From Planctomycetota bacterium (GTDB taxonomy: Bacteria; Planctomycetota; Planctomycetia; Pirellulales; Pirellulaceae): a DNA stretch of 64,000 nucleotides. The translations under genes were made by a program, and so were the position numbers. The notes beneath the pieces were generated by a model. That model saw only the letters and a list, made by a program, of their open reading frames with translations, made no database searches and was not told the origin of the DNA. The DNA is taken from positions 1 to 64,000 of the forward strand of contig JACNKX010000075.1 of NCBI GenBank assembly GCA_014381825.1, given 5' to 3'. This document shows positions 53,801 through 63,865 of this stretch, in pieces (position 1 is the first letter of the stretch; every line of letters begins with the position of its first letter).

Positions 53801-55165
53801 GTCGACGCCGTCGATTCCCGCGACGGCGGTCCCGTCAATGCCAGTGATACTGAAGCCACCGCCGGACCCATCCAGCGCACTCAAGTTGATCGTTGCGTCG
53901 AATCCGCTTGCTTTGCCAAAGACGACGAAGGCTCGGCCAGCGCCGGCAGGTGTTCCATCGTCGTCATCGTCCCAGGGATTATCTCGGTCACCAGGAGCGC
54001 CGACAAGGAGGTCTTCGAATCCGTCGCCATTGAAGTCGCCGGCGGAACTGAGCGAGAAACCTGCGCGTTCATAAGGAATCGCGCCATCAACTCGGAAACC
54101 ATTCGTACCGTCCAAAACGTTAACGCCTTGTGCGGGATTCGTCCCTCCGAAGATAACGTAAGCGGAACCCGCGCCGAGGACGTTGTTGGGGTTAGCATAC
54201 GGCGCACTTACCGCGAAGTCATCAAAGCCATCACCGTTCAAATCGCCCACCGAGCTTACGGCGGAGCCGAGGTGATCGTCAGCCGCTAAACCAAACAGTT
54301 GTATTCCGTCGTTGCCAGTTAGCTCCCACAGGTTGATCGTTGGATCGAACGCCGTTCCTTTGCCATAGACCAAATAGGCTTTGCCCGTTCCGGCTGTTAC
54401 CGAAAGATCATCAACTGGTGTGCCGATTAGAAAATCGTCAAACCCATCACCGTTTACATCGCCAGCCGACGCGACCGACGAACCTGCTCGGTCATACTCC
54501 AGCAAGCCTTGAAGTAGCACACCGTTGCTTCCGTCCAATTCCGTCAGCAGTGCTGGCGGATCGGCACTGCCAAACAGGAGGTACGCTTGGCCCGTTCCAG
54601 CCAGGCTCCCCGTTCCAGTGCTTCGATCCGCGTAGGGGGCTCCAAGGATGAAGTCATGAAACCCATCCGCGTTCACATCTCCAGCATCGCTGACCGAAAA
54701 GCCCATGTGGTCGGCGGCATTGAGTCCAAATAGCCACTCGCCATCGTCGGCATTAATTCCTGGAGAAAGGAGAATGTCCTCGAAGCCGGATGACTTTCCG
54801 TACACGACATAAGTTGCACCGGTTCCTGTCGAAACGGTGGGGTCAACGGGCGCTCCAACCAGCAGGTCGTCGAACCCATCCGCGTTAATATCGCCCGCGT
54901 TGCTGACCGAGAATCCAGTCAAGTCCTGCGGCACAAGATTCGTCAGGACAATGCCTTGCGCGTCGAGTGGCCCAGCATCTCGCAGGTCTGCCAGTGGCAA
55001 CACCGCCAATAATCGACGGTCTTCTAGTGGCTCGAGAAAGAGCCGCCGATCCCGGCTCCGATGGGTGGCTCGTCCGCCGGTCCTTTGCGAATTTCGTTGC
55101 TGTTTGTATGGATTTAGCCGGCCAAACACTGTGGCGACCTCCGCGCGGGATAAACAATTCACCAC
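50870..55165 (-). CDS. giant FG-GAP-repeat surface protein with C-terminal dockerin
   Basis: 1431 residues from GTG 55165. A basic leader ends in LFLEPLEDRRLLAVLP, the common planctomycete export-type motif. Residues ~70-560 hold seven or more integrin-like FG-GAP repeats: S-x-A-G-D-V-N-A-D-G-F-D-D-L-L-V-G-A-P, then a Y-V-x-F-G strand. Each has a calcium loop. A short RTX-like stretch (GAQGDDDLTGAGGADVLRGG) follows. Residues ~720-1270 contain cadherin/Ig-like modules (for example DADGDSVTRTFLVSIG-type strands). A dockerin-like pair closes it (DVDDSGFVVPLDALIIINEL; LDVNGDAHVTPLDVLIVINF). Likely a very large extracellular adhesin or matrix protein. No cohesin is seen in the window. Confidence 0.9.
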   Translation of the reverse strand: MVNCLSRAEVATVFGRLNPYKQQRNSQRTGGRATHRSRDRRLFLEPLEDRRLLAVLPLADLRDAGPLDAQGIVLTNLVPQDLTGFSVSNAGDINADGFDDLLVGAPVDPTVSTGTGATYVVYGKSSGFEDILLSPGINADDGEWLFGLNAADHMGFSVSDAGDVNADGFHDFILGAPYADRSTGTGSLAGTGQAYLLFGSADPPALLTELDGSNGVLLQGLLEYDRAGSSVASAGDVNGDGFDDFLIGTPVDDLSVTAGTGKAYLVYGKGTAFDPTINLWELTGNDGIQLFGLAADDHLGSAVSSVGDLNGDGFDDFAVSAPYANPNNVLGAGSAYVIFGGTNPAQGVNVLDGTNGFRVDGAIPYERAGFSLSSAGDFNGDGFEDLLVGAPGDRDNPWDDDDDGTPAGAGRAFVVFGKASGFDATINLSALDGSGGGFSITGIDGTAVAGIDGVDYAGFSVSLVGDVDGDGFADLAVGAPYVDSTSSAGVGESYLIFGRPEGFATGLTLATLTDDQGMQLLGDLFLDRSGYSVSGAGDVNGDGFDDVVIGAPSLYPYTGRAGRSYVLFGSDFRGKLPLVGTEDDSALTGTTGANALIGAQGDDDLTGAGGADVLRGGQGADVLGVADLTFRQVAGGRGIDTLRLDGSGLALDLTAIPDTRITGIEQIDITGSGSNRLTIGTLQEVLNLSDTSNRVVVLRDSNDSVDIGTGWTELSPTTIDGSAFRVYSQGAASLLVENPPPELDLNGDDDSGTGFAAAFEEDQAAVAIVDVDLTTVDETALVSATFTITNLMNGADETLTVTVAETGLTPNYNPTLGTLTLTGTADSSVYQDVLRTLKYRNASHAPELTDRLITAVVSDGASGSITATATVSLTAFNDAPIVTDTPAPSLTPIAEDSTDPAGDTVAAMVTDGSISDPDGNTIESVAVVETSTGNGTWQYWLTDQWIDLGTVSSTNARLLEPSAKLRFVPDEDFNGPVTLSYRAWDQTVGSAGAEHDVSTNGGTTAFSFNVVTATLTVQGVNDAPVLDPSADHLPTAIDEDDTNSVGDTISSIVEPGSITDIDGPVIGGIAIVALDNSNGVWQHAVDSSSWTASTASPASALLLSPQWRIRFVPNANFHGIATFSFRAWDQSTGVSGGFADTTTTGGTTPFSTIQENAVITVIQIDDPPTLDAIAAVILDTSITSHEVEISGISDGDEGNESLSITVTSNNHDVLPDPSITYMSPDTTGTVTLAPIATEPGSALVTVIVREPDGDSVTRTFLVSIGEDGEVWQNPTNARDVDDSGFVVPLDALIIINELNNPQFRDASGRLPLPPPAGSPPPYLDVNGDAHVTPLDVLIVINFLNSQVNSESEATELHAHSEVNPTVALPDSSEGVGVQAVAESDASSNTSVQAVPSNAFRVASTMAGVSTRDQWFAGLSDSGDDLLLEIDL

Positions 55166-55332
55166 TTCTCATAGTAATTGGGGATTGAAATCCTGCACAC
55201 GAAAATGCGCGTAACCACGGGCGACTTTCTCGATACCAGCTAACGATTATTCAGGCGGAATGGCGTGAATTGCTCGGTCACGAGCAGAATCGCCGTACCG
55301 ACAGATCAGCTTAGTTTCATCGCTGGGGCGCT

Positions 55333-55821
55333 CTACATCAACGAGCCCGATTGTGGGTCGATGCCAACGCCATCGCAGAGCATCGCCAGGCATTCCATGA
55401 CGATCAGCAAGGCACCGGGGTCGAGAGGATCGTCTTCGTCCTCGTCGCCACCGATGAAAGAGGCTTGTTCGAAGTGGTAGATATCGAACCGCGAATCGCA
55501 ATCGCCCAGAAAGTTCAATTTGTCGCGGTCGCCTTCCCCTAGCGTGGATTTTGCGAGTGAATTCAGCAATTCTTCGCGTTGTTCTGTGACTTCTTCACCA
55601 GTGACGAATGTGATGTCCATCGCTGACGAATCTTCGGGCGAACGAAGCGTCAGCGATTCCAGCTGGCCGACTTCGTTCGCGACGATGTTCTCGAGCTCGT
55701 AATGCGAATCTTGTTCCTTTAGCGTCGCGGCAACAGCTGCGGCCTGTGGTCGCGTCGGCTGCACAAACAAGACAAAGTAAGTCTCTCGCCATTGATAAAG
55801 TTTGTTTTCAAATAGAGACAT
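55333..55821 (-). CDS. hypothetical protein
   Basis: 162 residues, ATG 55821. It is cytoplasmic in appearance and strongly acidic, without signal or membrane segments. The start is MSLFENKLYQWRETYFVLFV; the middle includes VTGEEVTEQREELLNSLA, and ESLTLRSPEDSSAMDI looks conserved. A family name is not recognised. It begins three bases after the stop of the 77-residue gene upstream, so they form an operon and are probably translationally coupled. Confidence 0.75.
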   Translation of the reverse strand: MSLFENKLYQWRETYFVLFVQPTRPQAAAVAATLKEQDSHYELENIVANEVGQLESLTLRSPEDSSAMDITFVTGEEVTEQREELLNSLAKSTLGEGDRDKLNFLGDCDSRFDIYHFEQASFIGGDEDEDDPLDPGALLIVMECLAMLCDGVGIDPQSGSLM

Positions 55822-55824
55822 TCG

Positions 55825-56058
55825 TTACCGCCATTCGTCGTCAAATTCAGCTCCACCTTGCCAAGCGTCAATCGCTGTCAATATGTTATCGCGTTCTTCG
55901 CGGCTCGCCCAGACGGACTCTTCCTGTTCAAGCCGAACTTCGTAGTCACCTTCATGCATACAATCACTGTGCCCACAAAAATGCGGGACGTCCGCGATCC
56001 ACATCACTCGGTACAGCGGGATGTGTTTATCATCGACTGTGCAAAAGACAGATGGCAT
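55825..56058 (-). CDS. small hypothetical protein with Cys/His cluster
   Basis: 77 residues, ATG 56058. VPHFCGHSDCMHEGDYEVRL carries a Cys/His cluster (C-G-H-x-x-C-M-H) that could bind zinc. The rest is acidic, with a C-terminal helix (REERDNILTAIDAWQGG). Not assigned to a family. The next gene starts three bases after its stop; proC lies 14 bases upstream on the same strand, so proC and the two small genes may share a transcript. Confidence 0.7.
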   Translation of the reverse strand: MPSVFCTVDDKHIPLYRVMWIADVPHFCGHSDCMHEGDYEVRLEQEESVWASREERDNILTAIDAWQGGAEFDDEWR

Positions 56059-56072
56059 GACCCATGCTCTCC

Positions 56073-56885
56073 TTATGATTGGCCCAGTTCCTGAGAACGT
56101 TTGGTGGCCGCGTCGACGGCGTCGATCAGCGCCGATCGCAGCCCGTGTCGCTCCAGTTCCTGGAGACCCGCGATGGTCGTTCCACCGGGACTTGTGACGC
56201 GATCTTTCAACACGCCAGGATGTTCGCCCGTGGATATCACCATCTGTGCCGCTCCCAAGACCGTTTGTGCCGCCAGCGCGGTCGCTGCCGCGCGGGGCAG
56301 TCCCGCTCGAACACCACCGTCACTGAGCGCTTCGATCATAGTGTATACGTAGGCTGGACCGGAACCCGAAAGGCCAGTCACTGCGTCCAATTGCGACTCG
56401 GGTACGGGAAACGCGATACCGACCGCGCCCAACAGTCGACCGACAAGCTCGCCATCCGCCGACGATGCCCCTGGGCCAAGCGAGTAGCCAGCGGCACCAG
56501 CTCCCACCAAACATGGTGTATTTGGCATGACTCGTACCACGCGTTCAGTCTTCAGACCATCGCAGAGTGCCGCCAGCGGTGTGCCTGCAATGATAGAGAC
56601 AAATAACGTGCGAGCTGAATTGGATTCGGCCAGTTCCCGCGTAACATCAGAAATACATTGCGGCTTTACCGCGAGAACGACAACGTCCGCGGTATCAACA
56701 ATTTCCTGATTCGAAGTTGCGATTCGGCTGCCGGAAACGAGTTCCGAAAACTGTGCCGCTGCTGCAGGGATCAGGTCGAAGGCCAAAATATTCTCAGCGG
56801 GAACCAGCTCCGCGGCCACGAAGCCACTCGCTAAGGCTTTCGCCATCTGACCGGCTCCGACAAAACCAATGGTCATTTCCGCCAT
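56073..56885 (-). CDS. proC: pyrroline-5-carboxylate reductase
   Basis: 270 residues, the family length. ProC reduces 1-pyrroline-5-carboxylate to proline with NAD(P)H. IGFVGAGQMAKALASG is the dinucleotide site. VVLAVKPQCISDV, VVRVMPNTPCLVGAGAAGYS, LSGSGPAYVYTMIEALSDGG and LPRAAATALAAQTVLGAAQM match the substrate-binding core, and KDRVTSPGGTTIAGLQELER is the C-terminal signature. ATG 56885. Cytoplasmic; may be cotranscribed with the two small genes downstream. Confidence 0.96.
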   Translation of the reverse strand: MAEMTIGFVGAGQMAKALASGFVAAELVPAENILAFDLIPAAAAQFSELVSGSRIATSNQEIVDTADVVVLAVKPQCISDVTRELAESNSARTLFVSIIAGTPLAALCDGLKTERVVRVMPNTPCLVGAGAAGYSLGPGASSADGELVGRLLGAVGIAFPVPESQLDAVTGLSGSGPAYVYTMIEALSDGGVRAGLPRAAATALAAQTVLGAAQMVISTGEHPGVLKDRVTSPGGTTIAGLQELERHGLRSALIDAVDAATKRSQELGQS

Positions 56886-57039
56886 CCAAAACCTCCAACC
56901 GCACGAAAACGCCTTAGGAAACTCGAACTCCTAGGGATTCATGCTACGTCAAAGACTCGGCTGGGACAATGAGAAGCTCAATTGTCGCGGCCGCGATCTG
57001 GCTCGAAACGGGTGCGGATATATGCGTCCCGCGCCTGGA

Positions 57040-57690
57040 TTACTTCTGCGCGACAGTCGCTACGGATGCGACGCACCGATAGCGAGTCGAAGAGAATTTG
57101 TAGACGACGAATCCGAGTCCCGCACCCGCTGTCATGGCGATTGGAACTGTCACAGGCGTCACGACCATCAGCAGTCCCAGGCCGATGTTAGCGCCTCCGC
57201 CAGAATAGTTCGCAGCCGCGTACCAAAGCAATCCATAGGGCCCTGCACCCGACAGCAATGCGCCAGCGAAGGCACCGGAAGTTGACCATGCGGCTCGTGG
57301 TGAACGAAAGACCCCGGCCGTCAGTCCGAGCAGAATGAAAGGAACGCCGGGCATGACGCCCGAGTAGAAAAATTGAAACGGAGTGGCGGGATCGCCAAAT
57401 TCGTGTGCCGAGTAGGAGAGTGCTGTCCCGAGTAATAGCGACAAAAGGCTTAAGCCCAGCATGAACTCTCGCGAACTGCGTCTGGTGATCCCAACAAGCA
57501 TCAACGAACCGCCAAGCGGCAGCGAATACCACATCGCTCTTTCGAATCCGACGTAGCGATAGAGAGTGGCAATGATTGCGGCTCCGAACAGCAAAACGAG
57601 TAGGTCGAGAATACTGAACTGCAACGACGTGCGGTGTTCTGCTGTGGAGGGACCTTCTCGTTTTGAACTTTCGTGCGGTTGCGTGCTCAT
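57040..57690 (-). CDS. multi-pass membrane protein of unknown function
   Basis: 216 residues from ATG 57690 (a TTG one codon earlier is possible). Five or six hydrophobic segments are visible: LDLLVLLFGAAIIATLY, AMWYSLPLGGSLMLVGI, LGLSLLSLLLGTALSY, VMPGVPFILLGLTAGVF, TSGAFAGALLSGAG and GLLMVVTPVTVPIAMTAG. The N-terminus is polar and cytoplasmic. Not assigned to a family; this layout is frequent in planctomycete hypothetical proteins. Confidence 0.75.
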   Translation of the reverse strand: MSTQPHESSKREGPSTAEHRTSLQFSILDLLVLLFGAAIIATLYRYVGFERAMWYSLPLGGSLMLVGITRRSSREFMLGLSLLSLLLGTALSYSAHEFGDPATPFQFFYSGVMPGVPFILLGLTAGVFRSPRAAWSTSGAFAGALLSGAGPYGLLWYAAANYSGGGANIGLGLLMVVTPVTVPIAMTAGAGLGFVVYKFSSTRYRCVASVATVAQK

Positions 57691-57908
57691 CAAAGTCGTC
57701 CTTCTACTGGGCTAGGCGCGTGAATTACGCGAATAGCAGTAGCAAAAAGGATACCAGAAAGCTCAGAGCAACGTTTTGCCCGCATCTGGTAGACCGTTGC
57801 AGTCGCGAACGAACACCGCAATGCAGCCATCGCCCTTCACTGATTTCGCTCGAACTCTACGAGGTGAGCTCAGCAGTGGAAGTCTGGTGAATCGCGCGTA
57901 GCAGGTTG

Positions 57909-58184
57909 TTAGCTAAGAGCTACTGCAAGACGAACACTAAGGAATTGTCCCAACTCAGACTCGAGTTCGCGTTGCAGGGTCGCAGCGTCAACTTTAATGG
58001 ATGGTTCGAATGCAATGCGAGTCGTAGATCGCGAATCCGTTAATTCGGAACTAATTCTGCGTTTGGCAGCAGACGCGTTATTTGCTGGACGCGTCGTCGT
58101 TCCTTGCTTGAGGTTTGATGCGGCGAAGTTGCTGACCGAATTCAATTCGATGACACCGACAATGCGGTGGTTCGCATACGGCAT
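57909..58184 (-). CDS. small hypothetical protein
   Basis: 91 residues from ATG 58184, with AGGA eight bases upstream. RIVGVIELNSVSNFAASNLK at the start and an amphipathic tail (ATLQRELESELGQFLSVRLA) are visible. No family is recognised. An overlapping plus-strand frame exists but has a weaker start. Existence is probable rather than certain. Confidence 0.45.
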   Translation of the reverse strand: MPYANHRIVGVIELNSVSNFAASNLKQGTTTRPANNASAAKRRISSELTDSRSTTRIAFEPSIKVDAATLQRELESELGQFLSVRLAVALS

Positions 58185-58332
58185 AAGTGACGTCCTGAAG
58201 GAGAGAGTTGCAGGGACGTGATGAAGACTAGCTATTTTCTTCGACATGAAAACCAAAGAACTCGAACTATTGGTCGAGAAGTGCGAACGAAACGTGGACG
58301 TCCACTTCGGTTCAGACGCTCTCGTACGAATG

Positions 58333-58349
58333 GGACGGTCATGCCGTCC
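58333..58349. repeat. 6-bp hairpin downstream of the atp operon
   Basis: GGACGG-TCATG-CCGTCC, 23 bases beyond the atpC stop. There is no T-run on the operon strand, so it may protect the 3' end rather than terminate. Confidence 0.35.
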
Positions 58350-58371
58350 GGTCCACGGGATTCTGACAGCC

Positions 58372-58770
58372 TTACTTGGCTCGCTCCGCCACTCGAATCT
58401 GCGTTCGTGCCTGGATGACTAACCGATCGCGGATCGCCAGTTCCTCGTCGGTTGCCGCAGTTTGCTTCGTCGCCGACGCGAGTTGTGCGCGAGCTGCTTC
58501 GGCATCAACGCTTGAACCGAGTACTGCGCGGTTCGTGAGGATCGAGACGACGTTGTCGGCAACTTGGACGAACCCCCCGTCAACGTAGTATCGCGTTTCT
58601 TGACCAGCGGCACGAATGCGCATCTCGCCGTATCCGAGCCGACCGATCATCGGACTATGCCCGGGCAAAATGCCGACCTCACCGTCATAAAGCGGCATTG
58701 CCACAAACTCCGCCTTCGTTTCGAGCGCGGTCTTTTCAGGCGTTACGACGATACAGTTCAATTCGGCCAT
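58372..58770 (-). CDS. atpC: ATP synthase F1 subunit epsilon
   Basis: 132 residues. The N-terminal beta sandwich reads CIVVTPEKTALETKAEFVAM, then GEVGILPGHSPMIGRLGYGE (the conserved G-I-L-P-x-H) and RYYVDGGFVQVADNVVSIL. A two-helix C-terminal part follows (AARAQLASATKQTAATDEEL). Epsilon regulates rotation and ATP hydrolysis in F1. Last gene of the atp run, 57 bases after atpD. Confidence 0.95.
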   Translation of the reverse strand: MAELNCIVVTPEKTALETKAEFVAMPLYDGEVGILPGHSPMIGRLGYGEMRIRAAGQETRYYVDGGFVQVADNVVSILTNRAVLGSSVDAEAARAQLASATKQTAATDEELAIRDRLVIQARTQIRVAERAK

Positions 58771-58827
58771 GATTTTGTTTTTGTAGTTCGTTACTTGTAC
58801 TTGGCGTCACCAAGCGATGACAAATGA

Positions 58828-60288
<1,461 letters not shown>

Positions 60289-60356
60289 TCAGTTCTTAGT
60301 GTTCAGTATAAAGTTGATTCGAAGTTGGACGTTCGATGTTCGATATTCAACGTTCC

Positions 60357-61250
60357 CTAATTCTTCAATGCCTCGACGCCGCCGATGATCTCCATGATCT
60401 CGCCCGTGATTTGTGACTGGCGAGCACGATTGTAGGTCATCGATAGTTGTTTGATCATATCGCCCGCATTCTCTGTGGCCGCCTTCATCGCGACCATTCG
60501 AGCGATCTGCTCACTTACGGCTGCGTCGAGAAAGCACTTAAATAGTTTCACCTTAAAGCTGGTCGGCACGACCTCCTCTAAGATGCTCTCGGCAGACGGC
60601 AGGAACTCGTACATCGACTCGCCGGATGAAGCGTCCTTTGCATCGCCGGCGATGTCGGCGCCTTCGATACCGCCAAGCGGAAGAAGAGTTTCGACGATGG
60701 CCTCCTGCTTCCCGATGCTAATGAATCGGGTGTAGGCAACCTCGACGCGGTCGAGTCGCCCCGCTGCGTATTCATCGAGATAGCGGTTGGCGATCACTTC
60801 GACTTCGGCAAACCTTGGCTGGTCATCGAAGTTCATGAATGACTCGTTAGGCTCGATTCCCCGAAAATTTAATGCGGTAAGCCCTCGCTTGCCGGATACT
60901 TCGAGCTGGACATTCGCGACGGATTCCTGCAGCTCCTTGTAGCGGGGAATTGCTTGCCGAATGACGCCTCCGTTGTAACCACCGCAAAGCCCCCGGTTGC
61001 CGGTCAGAACGAGCAGCAGAGCGCTCTTGGTCTCTTCACGCGGCTCCATCAAAGGATGTCGCACTTCGAGACCACTGGAAGCTAAGTCCGAGACTAACTG
61101 AGTGATTCGACGCGTGTACGCAGTCGCTGCGGTAGCTCGGTCCATCGCCTTCTTGAATCGGGCGGTAGCGATCAACTCCATCGTGCGCGTAATCTTCCGA
61201 ATGTTACGGACAGACTTGCGGCGTTTGTCGAGTGCTCTGGCGTTGGCCAT
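60357..61250 (-). CDS. atpG: ATP synthase F1 subunit gamma
   Basis: 297 residues. Central rotor shaft: RRKSVRNIRKITRTMELIAT at the N-terminus, LLVLTGNRGLCGGYNGGVIR in the middle, and MVAMKAATENAGDMIKQLSM with YNRARQSQITGEIMEIIGG at the C-terminus form the coiled coil. Its ATG lies three bases after the stop of the DUF4870 gene, so it is probably translationally coupled to it. Confidence 0.97.
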   Translation of the reverse strand: MANARALDKRRKSVRNIRKITRTMELIATARFKKAMDRATAATAYTRRITQLVSDLASSGLEVRHPLMEPREETKSALLLVLTGNRGLCGGYNGGVIRQAIPRYKELQESVANVQLEVSGKRGLTALNFRGIEPNESFMNFDDQPRFAEVEVIANRYLDEYAAGRLDRVEVAYTRFISIGKQEAIVETLLPLGGIEGADIAGDAKDASSGESMYEFLPSAESILEEVVPTSFKVKLFKCFLDAAVSEQIARMVAMKAATENAGDMIKQLSMTYNRARQSQITGEIMEIIGGVEALKN

Positions 61251-61253
61251 GAC

Positions 61254-61625
61254 TTAGTTAATCATTCGGAATGTGTAGGGGTATCGAAAACGCTCGCCGC
61301 GATTTGCCGCCATGCCAGCTTGGATGCTGTACACGATCGACATAATCAACACGACTAACAGTAGCGGCGAAGCACAAACGGTCGCGACGAGAACCAGCGA
61401 AACAATGAGAGCTGACAACTGAAAGTTCAACGCCTCTTTCGCCTGTTCCTCGATAAACTCCGATTCGTCTTTCTTGATGATCCAAATGACAAGCGGTGCT
61501 ATGCACGACACACCGATGACAAAGGTCAAAAAGTAGGACAAGTGAGCCAGCATTCCCCAAGTCTTTTCATCGCTGGTGACATCCAGCTCGGACGACTTTA
61601 CGGGCGGTACTTTCTCGGAGTCCAC
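61254..61625 (-). CDS. DUF4870-type small membrane protein inside the atp operon
   Basis: 123 residues from GTG 61625, with GGAG seven bases upstream. TWGMLAHLSYFLTFVIGVSC and IAPLVIWIIKKDESEFIEEQ, then AKEALNFQLSALIVSLVLVA and RYPYTFRMI, are the DUF4870 pattern: three or four transmembrane helices with an acidic cytoplasmic loop. Function is not established for the family. It sits between atpA (11-base gap) and atpG (3-base gap), which is not the usual atp order (A-G-D-C). It may affect assembly or expression of the complex; that is inference. Confidence 0.88.
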   Translation of the reverse strand: MDSEKVPPVKSSELDVTSDEKTWGMLAHLSYFLTFVIGVSCIAPLVIWIIKKDESEFIEEQAKEALNFQLSALIVSLVLVATVCASPLLLVVLIMSIVYSIQAGMAANRGERFRYPYTFRMIN

Positions 61626-61636
61626 GAAACTAGCTC

Positions 61637-63175
61637 CTACTCCGCAGGTTTGTAACTCTTCATAAACTCTTCAATCGCAGCGACGACAGCTTGTGTGGTC
61701 GGATCGTCGGCTTTCTTCAGTGTGTCGCCTTTGTCTTTGTTCTCGTCCACCATTTTCCACACGGCGCTCTTTTGGTCTCGCATGTACTGGAGGAAAGCGT
61801 CTTCCCATGCTGGTACTTCACTGACTGGCACGTTGTCCAAGTAACCATTCACACCGGCGTACAAGCTGAGTAACTGGTCGGCAACGTAAAGTGGTTTGTA
61901 TTGGCCTTGTTTCAGCAACTCGACCATCCGGTAACCACGATCGAGCTGGGCTTGCGTTGCTGCATCGAGATCGGTGCCGAGTTGAGCGAAGGCTTCTAAC
62001 TCGCGAAACGCCGCCAAGTCTAATCGCAAACCACCAGCAACATTCTTCATCGCCTTCACTTGAGCGGCACCACCCACCCGCGAAACCGAAATTCCGACAT
62101 TCATCGCTGGGCGAATACCCGCAAAGAACAAGTCAGGCTGCAGGTAGATCTGGCCGTCCGTGATCGAAATTACGTTGGTTGGAATGTAGGCCGAAACTTC
62201 GCCTTCCAGCGTCTCGATGATGGGCAACGATGTAAGCGAACCGCCGCCTAGCTCGTCGGACAACTTGGATGATCGTTCGAGCAAACGGCTATGGCAGTAG
62301 AACACGTCACCAGGGAAGGCTTCGCGGCCGGGTGGACGTCGCATGAGCAACGACAACTCGCGGTAAGCGACCGCCTGCTTCGACAAATCGTCATAAACGA
62401 TAAGAGCGTGTTCGCCTTTCCACATGAAGTATTCGGCCATGGCCGTACCAGCGTAGGGAGCAACGTACTGAAGCGGAGCGGGCGAACTGGCACCGGAGAC
62501 GATGACGGTCGTGTATTCCATCGCCCCTTGCTCTTCGAGGATTTTGATTACGCCAGCAACGGACGAGTCCTTCTGTCCGATGGCGACATAGAAACACTTC
62601 ACCCCGGAACCCTTTTGGTTCAGGATCGCATCGATAGCAACGGCCGTCTTTCCCGTCTTTCGATCACCAATAATCAGTTCACGCTGGCCACGACCGATGG
62701 GTGTCATCGCGTCGACGGCTTTGATGCCGGTTTGCAACGGTTGCGTAACCGGTTGACGCTCGGAAACACCAGCGGCGATCACTTCGACGGGACGAGTCTC
62801 GGTCGAGGCGACGGGGCCCTTTCCATCGAGCGGGTTGCCTAACGGATCGAGCACACGCCCAACAACAGCTTCGCCGACAGGAACAGAAAGCAATTGCCCG
62901 AGGGCTCGAACTTCATCGCCTTCTTTGATCGAGAGATAATCACCGAGAATGATCAGTCCGACGCTGTTCTCTTCGAGATTGAACGCCAAGCCCCGCGTAC
63001 CGTTGGGGAACTCGACCATCTCGTTGGCCATCACGCCGGACAGCCCGTGAACCCGGGCGATCCCGTCGCCGACTTCCAACACTGTGCCGACTTCGCGGAC
63101 ATCAATATTACTGTCGTACTGTTCAATCTCCGCCTGCAAGACGGAAGCAATTTCATCCGCGTTGAATTTCGTCAT
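61637..63175 (-). CDS. atpA: ATP synthase F1 subunit alpha
   Basis: 512 residues. Regulatory hexamer partner of beta. [16 protein letters not shown] is the nucleotide site (GDRxTGKT). [79 protein letters not shown] and [18 protein letters not shown] are all family-typical. It follows atpH by 29 bases. Confidence 0.98.
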   Translation of the reverse strand: MTKFNADEIASVLQAEIEQYDSNIDVREVGTVLEVGDGIARVHGLSGVMANEMVEFPNGTRGLAFNLEENSVGLIILGDYLSIKEGDEVRALGQLLSVPVGEAVVGRVLDPLGNPLDGKGPVASTETRPVEVIAAGVSERQPVTQPLQTGIKAVDAMTPIGRGQRELIIGDRKTGKTAVAIDAILNQKGSGVKCFYVAIGQKDSSVAGVIKILEEQGAMEYTTVIVSGASSPAPLQYVAPYAGTAMAEYFMWKGEHALIVYDDLSKQAVAYRELSLLMRRPPGREAFPGDVFYCHSRLLERSSKLSDELGGGSLTSLPIIETLEGEVSAYIPTNVISITDGQIYLQPDLFFAGIRPAMNVGISVSRVGGAAQVKAMKNVAGGLRLDLAAFRELEAFAQLGTDLDAATQAQLDRGYRMVELLKQGQYKPLYVADQLLSLYAGVNGYLDNVPVSEVPAWEDAFLQYMRDQKSAVWKMVDENKDKGDTLKKADDPTTQAVVAAIEEFMKSYKPAE

Positions 63176-63204
63176 CTGTAGGATCCGTTTTTCTGTCTTA
63201 TGAT

Positions 63205-63828
63205 TCAGTCGGCCGAGGCGAAGCGGTCCAGGTTGTCCCGCAGTTGCTGACCGGTTTTGGATAACAATTCATCCTTCAAGCGAACCAGCCGGTTGGCGAC
63301 GCTTGCGTCGTATACCGTATCGCCAATCCGTAGTTTGACGCCGCCGATCAGCTCCGGATCGACATCGACTTGAAGGTCCACGTCCTTCCCAAGTACTGCT
63401 TTCAACCGGTTCAGAACGAGATCGAGGGAATCTTGGTTCATCGGTTCGGCGGAGCAGAAGGAGACTTCGACCCGGTTTCGCAACTCGTTTAGCTGCTGGC
63501 GAACTGCTTGTCGAATGGCTTCGATGCAATCAAAGCGACCGTGACGAGCGACCACCTTTAAGAAGTTCAACAGCTCAACGGAGGTTTTGCCGCCGAGCGC
63601 CTTGTCCAGCATGGCAGTCTTCGCTTCGGCCGCGACACGGGGTGAAGACAACGTTGAAGCGAGGTGCTCCACCTTTGCAAGGACATCGTCAACGAATGAG
63701 TTCAGCTCGTCAAATACGGCTTCGGCGTTCCCGGCTTGTTCGGCAGCACCAAGCAGCGCCTTGCCGTATACGGCACCAAGGTACTGCTTCCCTGTATCAA
63801 ACACTGCTTTGTCGCGAGCTTCCGTCAT
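63205..63828 (-). CDS. atpH: ATP synthase F1 subunit delta
   Basis: 207 residues. It connects F1 to the peripheral stalk. [20 protein letters not shown] at the N-terminus, [20 protein letters not shown], and [20 protein letters not shown] at the C-terminus match the OSCP/delta family. It is 37 bases after atpF. Confidence 0.95.
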   Translation of the reverse strand: MTEARDKAVFDTGKQYLGAVYGKALLGAAEQAGNAEAVFDELNSFVDDVLAKVEHLASTLSSPRVAAEAKTAMLDKALGGKTSVELLNFLKVVARHGRFDCIEAIRQAVRQQLNELRNRVEVSFCSAEPMNQDSLDLVLNRLKAVLGKDVDLQVDVDPELIGGVKLRIGDTVYDASVANRLVRLKDELLSKTGQQLRDNLDRFASAD

Positions 63829-63865
63829 TTCGTACTTATCCAGCGCGAGGCTGCCTTGTTATTCG

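Noticed and set aside
57997-58221. Plus-strand 74-residue frame
   Set aside because: Overlaps the minus-strand 91-residue frame, which has the better ribosome site; neither is certain.
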